Source: Kudoa neothunni (lineage: Eukaryota; Cnidaria). From it: 64,000 nucleotides of DNA. Position numbers and translations under genes: made by a program. How positions within the stretch are numbered: position 1 is the stretch's first letter; the number at the start of each line of letters is the position of its first letter. The notes below the pieces were generated by a model. The model was not told the origin of the DNA and ran no database searches. It saw nothing but the letters and a program-made list of their open reading frames with translations. Below, piece by piece: positions 38,079 to 49,328 of this stretch. The stretch covers positions 8,246,001-8,310,000 of the forward strand of contig OZ199838.1 of the NCBI GenBank assembly GCA_964304625.1, read 5' to 3'.

Positions 38079-38990
38079 TCAGAGCTGATTGCCGAGTGTA
38101 CTGATCACATCCAGAAGGGCTTGAGGAGAAGGTTGCGAACAAACTAACGGTTTCTTGGCAGGTAAATGACTAATGATAGTGGTTTGGGTTTGCTTCCCGA
38201 TGGCAATAAAGGTTGATTTTTCGAATTCAAGGCTGTACTCGATAACACGAATAGAGTTTTTAAAGCATGAAGGACTAAAGAACACCACGAAAAAATGTAC
38301 CCCCTGTGACAACCAAGGAGCTACTTTGTCTCGGAATCGAGACTCAAAATCTAATTTTGGAATTGTTCTCATAGAAAAAAATAGATAAAACTGCTCAATC
38401 GCAAAATTAAATACTTGTATATAACACATGGATTGCATGGTACACCTACTCGGGAGAGCATCTTGGGAAGATTATCAACTGCCAAATCGCCACAAGGGAA
38501 AAAAACCTCAAGTTTTTTATTTTCATTTTTATTCTCCATAAAACCTTTTAGAATGCATTCATAAATCAGTCCATGTACATTGTGATCATTAGTTGGGATA
38601 ATTGTTTTATCGGGATATGGCATAATATTTACTGAAGCAGGTCCTACCTTAATAAAATTATGTTTAGGAGGATAGAAACAACGTTTGAAGCAATACTGCA
38701 TAAAATTTTTTTCTATTCCACATTTCGATGGCCGGATTTTGTTTATTTTCATCGAATACATTTCTAACAGCTTTTCCAGCTCTAGGACTAGTGGCAACGA
38801 GTGCCCAATAACGATCAGGGTGGTTAAGGATCTGTTCATTGAGTAATGTCTGATTTATATATACAAAGTCTATAGGAGCAATGATGACGCTTGGGATTTG
38901 ATTTGTGGATAAAAATGAGGTATACTCATCCAATGCATCGTTGTCAGAATCGGTTGACTTTATAAGTAGTACAACCAATGAAGTCGCCAT
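38079..38990 (-). CDS. UROS: Uroporphyrinogen-III synthase
   Basis: Haem pathway enzyme that closes hydroxymethylbilane with inversion of ring D (HemD family, cytosolic). Three exons on minus: 38697-38990, 38415-38647, 38079-38367; introns 49 and 47 bp; 271 aa, against 265 in human. Features matching the family: N-terminal VVLLIKS, the WALVATSPRAGKAV loop, KKFYAVGPASV across the first splice, LEVFFPCGDLAVDNLP, VVFFSPSCF, FIAIGKQTQTT, and KPLVCSQPSPQALLDVI near the C-terminus. HemD proteins are poorly conserved, but these loops in order are distinctive. Its start lies 336 bp from the divergent CPSF3 start, so they may share a promoter region. Confidence 0.9.
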
Positions 38991-39326
38991 TCTTTTCCGC
39001 CAATTACCCAATCCGATTAAACTCTTTTTTCAGTCAAATAATACACTATGTTACTGCGGGTAATATAACTCTTTACAGAAAAAACAAATAATATCGATTA
39101 AGATATTTTACAGTCACTAAAGCAAACGTGCGTTTAAACAATCGACTGCACAAGGAATACGCCAGTTATTTAAACTTTAACACAATTTTGAAGATGATAA
39201 ACTTATGCAAGCTGAAGAAACGAATGCGTTGTACGTTGACTTTGAAATCGTTCAAACACTCATTCCAAATATCATCTGCCGACCTAACGGTGTGATCTTT
39301 AGTTTGCGCAGCCTCAGACTTTAATT
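38991..39326. promoter_or_regulatory. Shared divergent promoter region UROS / CPSF3
   Basis: Only 336 bp separate the start codons of UROS (minus) and CPSF3 (plus), so both promoters and 5' leaders must lie here unless there are upstream untranslated exons elsewhere. No individual element was identified. Confidence 0.5.
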
Positions 39327-42300
39327 ATGGACGTTGTAGGAGGAAACTCACAAGAAATTAACAGCAACTGTCTAAAAATAATACCACTGTAAGAGTTGGA
39401 ATATTTTAAACTCCATAAATAACATGGTTTAGTGGGTCAGGTCAAGAGGTCGGTAGATCATGCATAATTGTTGAATACCGCCACAAAAAAATCATGGTAA
39501 CTCTGATGGATCAGTTCACTGTTTACATCTTACCTAGTTGGATTGCGGCATACATCCTGGTCTTAATGGTGTAGCTTCTTTGCCATATTTAGATCAAATT
39601 GATCCTAGCGAAATTGACTTGATTCTTATAACTCAGTAAAAATTTTATATTTTAAAGACAAAATAATTATTTTAATAAGTTTTCACATGGATCATTGTGG
39701 TTCGTTGCCATGGTTTTTAGCAAAGGTATTTTGATTGTTGAAACAATGAAATGCTGAGCTTTTTAGACTAATTTCAAAGGTCGTGTATTTATGACCCATG
39801 CAACCAAAGCTATTTATAAGTATATTCAGTGGAAGAAAGTGAAAGGTGTTTATTATTTCATTTTTAGGTGGCTACTATCTGACTATATTAGAATTATGTA
39901 ACATTGAATAATGGTTTAAAATCATCATGGTTGTTGTAGGTGCTCTAGTTCTAATGATATATTGTATGGAGAAAAAGAATTGGACGAAAGTATGGATCGG
40001 ATCGAGACTATTCATTATCATCAGGAACATGAGGTTTCTGACATACGTTTTACATGTTATCATGCTGGACATGTGTTGGGTGCAGCTATGTTCAGATTTG
40101 ATATTGCTGGTGTGCAGGTATCAAATGTTGTTGTGAAATCTTCTGTTTAACATCAACCGATGTGATATAGATTTTATATACAGGTGATTTTTCTTGCCAA
40201 GAAGACCGCCATCTGGCTGCTGCTGAAATTCCTCCAGTCGTACCGGATCTTCTAATTATGGTAAGTTGATATTTTTGTGTTATTATGAAATTGTTTTATA
40301 GGAATCAACATATGGGATTCATCTTCATGAGGATCGTGAAACAAGGGAACACAGATTTACTTGTGATTACCTCAGGATGATATTGCTTTGAATAAATGTG
40401 TTCTTTTGAATTTAGCATTTGTTCAAGATATTGTGCTTGTCGATCCATCAACAGGTGGTGGTAAATGCCTTATTCCAGTATTTTCGTTGGGTAGAGCTCA
40501 AGAATTGCTGCTTATTCTTGGTATAACCATTACATTAATGATCAGTTGTTCTAATCAAACAATAGATGAATTTTGGATTCAAAATCCACAACTTCACCAC
40601 ATCCCAATTTATTATGCTTCAAATCTTGCCAAGAAATGCATGAACGGTATAATATTCTATTGAGATGCGTGTATGCAATTCTATCGCGTGTGTTTCTAGT
40701 GTATCAAACGTATATAACCTCGATGAATGATCGAATTAAAAAACAGGTTCATAATCTCGACACTACATTTTGTCAATATTAGTTCATATAGTTGGTTTCA
40801 ACTGGAAATCCTTTCAATTTTAGACATGTCCATTTTCTGAAGGTATAATATTTTCGCATTATTTCACTCAGATTATTGCCGTTGTTTAGTCTTTGGATGA
40901 TTTTGATGACAGCAGACCGTGTGTGGTGTTGGCTAGTCCAGGAATGCTTCAAGTTTGCTCGCATAATTTTATGCTATTTGTGGGAAACTCACGGATGATT
41001 TAGAATGGCATATCTCGAAATCTTTGCGAGATGTGGTGTTCAAATCCCAATAATGGGATTATGCTGGCTGGCTATTCAGTCGATGGAACCCTCGCAAGAG
41101 AACTAGCCTCCGAACCGGAACACATCCTTTCTCTTTCTGGGAAGCTAATTCCGAGGAAATGCAAAATTGGTATTTTCATTTACTAATTGCCCTAAATAAG
41201 TACCTTAAATTTTCCGAATGGAAAAAGATTAATTCCCCTTATAATTCAAATTAGCACTCAATTGTCGAGATGTAGATGCAAACAAACGCCATTCGCAGCT
41301 CGTATCTTTTTTAATAAATGAGAAATTAAATAAATTCGTTAATAGAATTACGTATGAAGTTCATTTAAGTATATATATTGGGTTTGATGGGTATTTAGGG
41401 TTTTATAGTAGGTGCGAGTCTGATTTTGAATTTGGAAATCGCTTAATTAGTAAATTTAGAATTTATAAAATTAATTCAATAAAAATTGTTATCAAACTTT
41501 TCTCAAACAATGTTTATCATACTTTGATTTGTATGATCTAAACAAATATGTGAAGCATAAAAATCCTTATTTATTCTTGGGGGTTAAATTTCCAAGTTAC
41601 TTAAAAGTTAAACTTGTTAAATAAAATTTTAATCGTTAGAATATATTAAAGAATATTTCTTATAATAACAGCAACCTACTAGAAATTATAAACAACATTG
41701 TTATTGGTATGCAAATACTAGATATCTTATTTAAAAACAATTGTTTTTTATGTTAGGTTTACTCTAAATTAGACTGAAATTCTGAAGTTTATTAAAGTAT
41801 GATGAATAATTCATACAAGTTTAACCTTAATTTGCGCGCATGAATATATAACACCCGTTTTTACTCATCTCCTTATTTATCGACTTCATACGCATTTATT
41901 TTGTAAAATCTGCTGCAGTAGATGACCACGTTTATAAAATCTCTTCAGGATGGAAATAATAAATATAACTCATTACTTAACTAATTCTACTTGGTTCATA
42001 CGCGCGCTCATTTAAAATTTGATTTTTGTTGTTATTGCTCTCTGGATATAATTTGGGGAAAATAATTCATTTAAAAACAATAAATCTTAAAGAAAAATAT
42101 AATTTGTCACTTTTATATATTTTAACACTCTTTAAAATCTAAAATGTTTACGCAGTTTTTATTTGTTGCTACATAACTTATTCGTTAATTACATACAAAG
42201 TTTAAATCTATGCCGCGTTGTTGCTGGCTAATTAAAACAAAATTATTAATTTGATAGATATAGTGGGCAGCATGATTTTCGCATATTTTTTTGAGTTATC

Positions 42301-45300
42301 CAATTAGAAATGACAACTGAATAAACGGAGGCGATTCTCCAGGAAAATTTATTATTGTTATATTGTATCTTTTTAAATAAATGAAAGAAATCGATTAAAT
42401 GCGATGATATTTCTTCTTTTTATTTGATTTCATTTATTTAATATTTACGCAACGCATAATTTTTCAGGCCACTTTTATCGAATTCGACTATAAATGTGTT
42501 AATCCGCGGAAACCAATATTTCCACGGATTAACCCTCGGAAGACGAAACTCGAAAAACTTACGCGTGTGCCAAAAGGGGACCTAAGGTACCCCAGCGATG
42601 TTTCAACTTAATTCGCGAGCAGGAATAAAAAATTTGTTTTGTGTGATTATTATTTAATTTAAAATAAAAGTAACAGCCAAAAATGGAAAATTATTTAACC
42701 GTCTAGGAAAAAAAATACAAGCAATTCGTAACCATCACTTTTAAGAAAAAAAGCGAGAATGAACAAGAACTTCCTCAAAAATATAGGTTATGCTTGTATA
42801 AAGCTATCAATTAATGGTTGGAAAACTCGAGATTGATTTTCAAGTGAATTTGTCATCTGAAAGGAACAACCAACAAAACCGCCGCAACAAAGATATCCAA
42901 AAGTTTTCGTTAATCTCAATTTGTGATCGTGGTATTAAAGGTAGAAATATTTCCTTCCCTTTATCCTTCCGAGCGCGTTTGGGGTCTATTATTCCCCAAG
43001 CCATATTAAAGATTAGTTTTTTTCCCTCCCAATTATCTAAATTGTCTAAACTCGGTCTATTCTTATAAAATTTCTTACATTGTGTGTCCGCCAAATAAGT
43101 TCTGAATTATCATTAATGAATGAAAAATGAAATGAAATGAAAATTATACACTTGGTACTTTTGGGGTCTAATACACCCCACAATTTTATTATATAATTTT
43201 ATGTATAAAATTATAATAAAATGGAATCGATAATATTAGCAAAATCTATCGGCGAAATAAAGAGAAAAATGAGATATACTTGCCAGTGAGTATATACGAT
43301 TATACACGAATCGCGCTTATTACGAACATTTGTCTTCATGGAGGCCTTTAACGAAATATATTCCGCAAATTATAATTCCGACTTCAGTAAAATCATCGAT
43401 TCCTCCGATTTTATTGATTCTGCCAATGATTTAACTGAATCTGATGATAATAACCTGATCTGGGCTACAGAAGCTCTAAAAACCTCTTAAACACTGAAAG
43501 AAATCTTTTTAAGCAAGGTCTCTGGTCTTAAGAATGTTGCACCTCAGAGAATCCTTCATAGAACGGATTTTTTGACATATTTTTGTATGGCAATTTTTTC
43601 AGAAATGTTGCGTGTAATGTCAATGTGTTCGACTTTCACTATTATAATCATTGCTGCAAAGAGCTTTCAGCTATTGAAAATGGTTCTTACCATGGTTAGA
43701 ATACTTAGAGCTAATAAGAGGAATGTTCCGCATATAATGAAAAAAAATAAAACAAGGGAGTCATTTAGCACACTTTTTCTTCTCAATATAAAGAAAATTC
43801 TAGCTTCTTATGTCATTAAAATAATGCTTTGTTAATTTTAGCCAATTCAACAGTTTATACAAATATATTGAATGATGGAAGAAGAAGCCAGGTAGCACCA
43901 ATTATTATAACAAAATTAGATGAGCAATTGTTATGATTGATCATATTTTCACTTCCACCAACTTACAAAAATATTACATACGCAGGCTAGGAGTTATTTT
44001 ATATAATATCGACATAAATCTCTTAAACGCGTTTTGCTGATACAAAATCATATTTAATGATGGAAAAATCAAAAGTGCCTAATGTTTAGAGAATCTAGCC
44101 AGCACATTCCGTTCCTTCAGCAGTTCCTTGGTGCTAAATTTTCAACTAAACCAAGAGCAGAAAATCTAAATAAAACCAAGATTGTTCCAAGAAATCCCGT
44201 AAACAATGTGCTGTAAGCCCATGAAACAGTGATCGTAAGACGATGCATATGTGTCGTATGTAAGAAACATTGCTGCGAAGAACATATCGAATGTGCTTGT
44301 TTTAACAGTTCATTGGTCAAAAATAAATGTCTGGATTACATTATAATTTTCATATTTTTGGGGATGAGATTTCTGTTTTGACGTACATAATAAATTGTTG
44401 ATTAGAGGCAGAGCATCGATTTTATTGTAGATCTGATATAAATTAAGATACTATCGTTCCTTTAAACTCACAGACAATAACAGGGAAAGTTACAGAAAGA
44501 AAAATTTAACTTTTGCATTGATTTATGCGTTCAAGTTGGACGTTGGAGACCTTGTTAATTCATTTTGTTGATAACCATTTTGCTGTACCGTAAAGTTGTA
44601 CTCTAATCCTTTATATATATATAAGAGGACTGTCGGTATATTTGTTTGTGTGTGTATGCCCCTAAGTACGCATGTGCGGATAATTTTTTCCTTATAGAGA
44701 GCCATATATAAAATTTTTATAAATTTGTGATATTTAAAAAGTCGTTTAATTGTTTTCGGACGACCAAAGTTTCCAAAAAGTATTTATGAAATAGTGATTT
44801 TGTCGATTTAAAGTTTGTTTATCGGATTACATGAGTTCATCTATTAGATTAGCGCTTGCTTATGTCATGGTGATGGTCGGTTGAAGTTAACTATCTCCCT
44901 TGTATGCTCCATCATATGTTCATTAACTGCTTCTATCTATCTTTATGTATAAGATTGGTGTTTCTATTTTGGTGTCTGTTTTAACACGTTCCTTATTTGT
45001 GGAGTTTTAACGTATATGACTTGATAAGTATATTTTATAAGTTCTATTAATGATTTTCAATGCGATAAAAAATTTATATATGTTTCATATATAACGAATT
45101 CGTGGAGAATGTTAAAGTTACATTGACTGAAGCGCTATAATGGAAATACTGCGTTCATAGGTTTCATTAAATCGTCCGCTAAGCTTTACTTTACGTGGTT
45201 AAATTCAATGCGGATGGTTGTACTTTTATTTCACCAGATTATTTAAACTGTTTATGTTGAAGTCGGCGCGATTTGTGGCTGTTTATGATAAAAAGCGCAT

Positions 45301-48300
45301 GAATGTTTATGCCGAGCTAAACGATGCTAATTTTTGCAATATCGATTAATTTTCATGAGTTTTCTTCTCTCTTTTATTTTTTCTATTTTTTATCTTTAAA
45401 AAGTTAGTGGTGCACCCAGTTACCGAGCCGGGACATAATTCGACTTTTAAAAATCCTCCGGGTCAAAAAATAACGTTTTAGATAACACCTTAACGGGATT
45501 TAAATAATTCGGAATGAAAGAAATACAACGCTGACCTTAACTTGTTTAGCGTTGATGCCGGGCCACGAAATTTTTAAATGGACGTAGGGATTGATACTTT
45601 CCTTCACAGGAATTATCATAATTTAAATTGCATAATCCAAATCGTTATAATAAGTTGCTTAAAATTTGTTTAATTATTTTGTTTGTATGGGTTAATTCGA
45701 GATTTCAATATATTTTTTGAATGCTATTAAAAAATGCCTCTAGGCGAAATCTTCCCCAAGCAACGCTGGGCAGTTCGCGCTGGTTAATTATATACGAGAT
45801 AATTTATAAAGCATTATTTCAAATATTCTTAAAGTTAATATCAAATAATATTTCGTAAAAATTTATTTTACAAACATATAAAACCCTTAACGTTGTTCGG
45901 GTGGCATGGGGAAACTTTTCCGATCATGTTTTTTGCAAATATTGTGCGATTTTGTCAATAGAATTATTTTGTTTTTGCATGATGAAGTTTTAAAAATTAT
46001 TTAAATTCATAATACTAAATAAAAAAGTGGTGTCTAATAGACCCCAAAAGCATTAAGTTTCTAGTCAATTTTTAAGCGCTCGGAAGGTAAACAACTACAA
46101 TAATGGATCGGTCATACATAATCCCCTTGAGGATGAGGAAATTGTATGTATTACCGGTCCCGTCTGGATAGTACATCCTTCTGTGCGCGTGCGCATGAGT
46201 ATTAAAACACAAAACTAGCTATGACTTAAATATTAATGAAAAGAAAATTATTTTTGTTGTTCAAATCACGATTTAAAATTGAATAAACATCTGGAATAGA
46301 ATCAGACATTAACCCCCACTTTTTTGAACCACGATGTTTAAAATAATTGCCGAGCCCTTCTAAATAAAATAAGACCATCTCTGAAAGATCCAATTTTTTA
46401 TCAATAAAATAATCTCCCTTTCTAAATTATTGGGGAGGAGCTGTCATTGCGCCATTGTTATTTCTAAGAATTAGAGAGACATAATTATAAACCACATTAC
46501 TATAATCTACAACATGTGTCTATGTTTACCCTTCATTTTTAATTAGCTGCCACATTGATGTAACTAGAAAAACTTACTGATTGTTTAATTGTGGTAAAAA
46601 AGAGAAAACGCTCAATTTGATCACGCGGTCAAAGCAAATGGTACGTATGACCGATTCTCACGTGACTTTTCATTTTTCGTTTTCTCCTACTAATTATGCT
46701 AATAAATTATTTAAAGTGAATAATAATAACATTAAATCATTTTAAATACGAGATAACCTTCTATGTGTAAAATAACTAATGTACGTACGACCGGTATATT
46801 ACTGTATTACCAAGAGCGCTCGTGGCTTACAATAATCTCAGGATAATCTCAAAAATTTTCGGATTCTTCCGGTAGAAGATAAAATCAAAACTTAGTCGTA
46901 CTCTTACTGCTTTTATTCATTTAAAAATTAATTTTTAATCATCAATTTTTAGTTAAAATTAAATAAATAATAAATATAAGAGATTCAAAGGCCTTTAAAC
47001 ACTAAATACCACTGGTTAGGTTTCGAAAAAGTAGTCTATTATTTTATATCTTTAAGGAAAAATTTTTTTGTTGATTTGATTTAAATTTTATTTGATAAGA
47101 AAAGATTACATGGAAAAATCTGGAGAAAATAAAAAGGTAAAGATAGAAATTCTGAAGAATAAAATAATCGGGGTTCCTAAAATATCCCGACCGTCCAGTA
47201 GGGGTTAAATTCTAGGAATTACTCATAAAAATCATCAGACAATTCATATTCAAAAGTCATGTATAATTATCGTTATTTTTTAAAATTCCATTCCGTACTT
47301 TAATTTATAATATGCTAAATTGCGATATAATACTAGTATTCACCTCTCGCAAAGCTCACAAAGGAGAGCTATTGTATTACAATATCATTTTATATTTATC
47401 TGTAATATTATTGTTTTATGTTCAATTCCGTTAACCGTCGAGGATAAAAAATATCAATCAGTAAACATGGTTCACCCATTGAAACCACTCAAACTGGTTA
47501 ATCATGTGATTTTTATCGGTATCATTGTCTATCTTATTTTAATTCTGATTGCATTGAAATTCGCAAAATTTTTTACACTTAAAACAACACTATTCCTTAA
47601 TTAATATTTATACCGTAGTGAACTTTAAAAAATTGAATATTTATTACGAAAAGAAAACTACATTGAATAATCTTAATTTGTTCGATCCACTATACATTAC
47701 CTTAAAATAAATATATCTCGTTAGCAGATGTAGATTTAATTGTTTTAAATTAAATATTTCTCTAATATGTTAATGTGACTAATGCACAAATTTAGGCTAT
47801 GTATCTTTTTCTGCACATGCAGATTATGGGCAAATACTGAATTTTGTCAGGCAGTTAACTCCTAAACAAATAGTATGCCTTGAAAATAATGGTGATTGTG
47901 TTGAGTTTAACAATCACTGAATAGGTGTTGGTGCACGGTGAAAAGCATGAAATGTTGCGTATGAAATCTGGACTGGCGCGTGATTGTGCAGATATCAATG
48001 TATTTTCCTCTCTTTTTGATGTAATAAATAATTATTTTTTAGCTTGACAATGATAATATTTTCACGCCGCCGAATTGCTATCAATTATGTCTCAATTTCA
48101 GAGGTGACCATACTATAAAAGTGATTAGATTTTGTTTTGCTATTCACTCTGAAGCAAAATTGGATAGATCATTGGAGAGCTCACCAATAAATTTCAATGT
48201 AATCAGAAAGTCAGCGGAATCCTGGTCAAACATGGGTTTTCTTATCATTTGATTGATCCCTCTGAACTATGTGGTAACTTACAAAGGTCACAATAATTTA

Positions 48301-49163
48301 GCTGGATTTCCACACTAAAATTGTAGAATATACTTCTTTAAATATCACACAAGTTTCTCAGCGAATTATTATTCCCTTTAATGGAAATATCACGCTATTA
48401 CTTCAAAATCTTACCATCCTTAATTCAACGCCCATCAAAATTCCGGGCGACTCTAATCAACTACCTCTGATTTTTTCGTTGGTAAATGACACCGTCAATC
48501 TTAGCGTATCTAACGAATCAGTTATTGTTGAAGTGAGCATTCGTAGTAAGTCAGTACACGAAGTAGAAATGTCTTATTTTAGTGGTGCAGTGACAAACTT
48601 ACCGATATGCATGCTGAGGCTATTATCGCAGTAGTTATAGAAACGACTATCTGCCTAGTTCAAAGTATTTTTCGTTATAAAACCACTGTTTCTATTTTGC
48701 CACAATATAATCGTGTTAAGTTTATAATTTTAAATATTTTAAGTATTGAAAAATGGCTCTATTATTTCGTCACATATTAGATCAAATATATCGAGTGAAC
48801 CACATTTTAACAATACATATAGTAATGTCAGAGTATTGTAATTTTAATTTAGGACCACCTAAAATCAATGGACCGTCTGACGACAATAAAAAACTTCAAA
48901 AACTTCTATCAAACTTTTATGACTGCTCGGATGCATATGCTGAGAATGGTCAAAGTTATTTTGTAGTCACACATCACGAGTCTCAAACCAATAAAATAAC
49001 AGCTAAAGTTTTTACGCCATCCATGGTACGTTTATTTTTGTTACGTGAAAAATTAACGTGATCAATGCTTTAGGAGATTGAATGTGAACACGCTGCTTTA
49101 GTCGAGCAATTGAATTTAATATTAAAACATTTCAGATGCGCAGTGAGTCCATTTTGTTGCTAA
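39327..49163 (+). CDS. CPSF3: CPSF3 (CPSF73) pre-mRNA 3'-end endonuclease
   Basis: Nuclease that cleaves pre-mRNA before polyadenylation, in the CPSF complex. Twenty-four exons: 39327-39388, 39433-39496, 39538-39635, 39680-39725, 39767-39819, 39868-39897, 39940-40117, 40171-40260, 40302-40362, 40416-40520, 40566-40646, 40700-40746, 40792-40842, 40890-40952, 41004-41169, 47796-47872, 47925-47999, 48043-48120, 48168-48273, 48327-48532, 48583-48664, 48744-48821, 48853-49025, 49074-49163. About 719 aa (human 684). Zinc-site motifs [22 protein letters not shown], then SFSAHADY and LVHGEKHE after the long intron complete the metallo-beta-lactamase/beta-CASP site. The C-terminal domain follows ([13 protein letters not shown]...). 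Introns are 31-53 bp except one of 6626 bp full of transposons. The 31-bp intron (48822-48852) is the least certain splice. The gene looks intact. Confidence 0.93.
42533..46087 (+). mobile_element. piggyBac-like remnant (GGGGTC palindrome family)
   Basis: Left end CCCTCGGAAGACG follows TTAA at 42529-42532; the right end, complemented, reads CCTTCCGAGCGC, a looser match. GGGGT...ACCCC palindromes recur: near 42574, 42977 (TTGGGGTCTATTATTCCCCA), 43160 and 46028. An acidic N-terminal frame starts at ATG 43339 ([18 protein letters not shown]) and continues with broken frames to about 43835, in keeping with a piggyBac transposase N-terminus; the catalytic core is not recognisable. A Helitron is inserted in its right half. 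Classification rests mainly on the TTAA end and palindromes. Confidence 0.5.
44607..45783 (+). mobile_element. Complete non-autonomous Helitron, 1177 bp
   Basis: Begins TCCTTTATATATATATAAGA after an A and ends GCAACGCTGGGCAGTTCG then CGCTGG before a T: the 5' TC, 3' CTRR and A/T insertion rule of Helitrons. A short GCCT/AGGC stem (GCCTCTAGGC) lies about 45 bases before the 3' end. The early GT-rich run (TTTGTTTGTGTGTGTATG) is also typical of animal Helitron 5' ends. No Rep/helicase coding. The last 440 bp recur nearly unchanged at 29985-30426. Confidence 0.85.
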
Positions 49164-49328
49164 CAGAAATCCGACATCAAATTTGGCATTAAAAGAGAGC
49201 TAACATTGTACGTGCTAGTTGTTTATAATTTTATTTGGATTTGTTACTTTTTTTCTTGTTGCTGTAAGACTCGGATAACAATTTCTATTCAAATTAAAGC
49301 ATAAGATCTAATTCATTTATCGAATGCG

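Larger units (their letters stand above)
41170..47795. other. Giant CPSF3 intron 15, transposon-filled
   Basis: Donor GTATTTTC after codon-phase-1 exon 15; acceptor AAATTTAG before GCTATGTATC. Reading straight on from exon 15 gives a stop at once, while exon 16 restores [11 protein letters not shown] in frame. The intron contains a piggyBac-like element (42533-46087), a Helitron inside it (44607-45783), an imperfect hairpin at 42499-42532 and AT-rich filler. A hydrophobic frame at 47320-47604 is not supported as a gene. Confidence 0.85.

Noticed and set aside
40747-40889. Single 143-bp CPSF3 intron that would delete about 17 residues
   Set aside because: A 51-bp exon at 40792-40842 ([17 protein letters not shown]) fits the missing family segment exactly and splits it into two introns of 45 and 47 bp.
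39327-41189. CPSF3 as a truncated pseudogene lacking the last two catalytic histidines
   Set aside because: Exon 15 runs into a stop if read on, but an in-frame continuation with [16 protein letters not shown] and the full C-terminal domain was found from 47796 to 49163.
47320-47604. Small membrane protein gene of about 94 codons (hydrophobic C-terminal half)
   Set aside because: It lies inside the long CPSF3 intron, has no family resemblance, and hydrophobic AT-rich codons arise easily in this composition.
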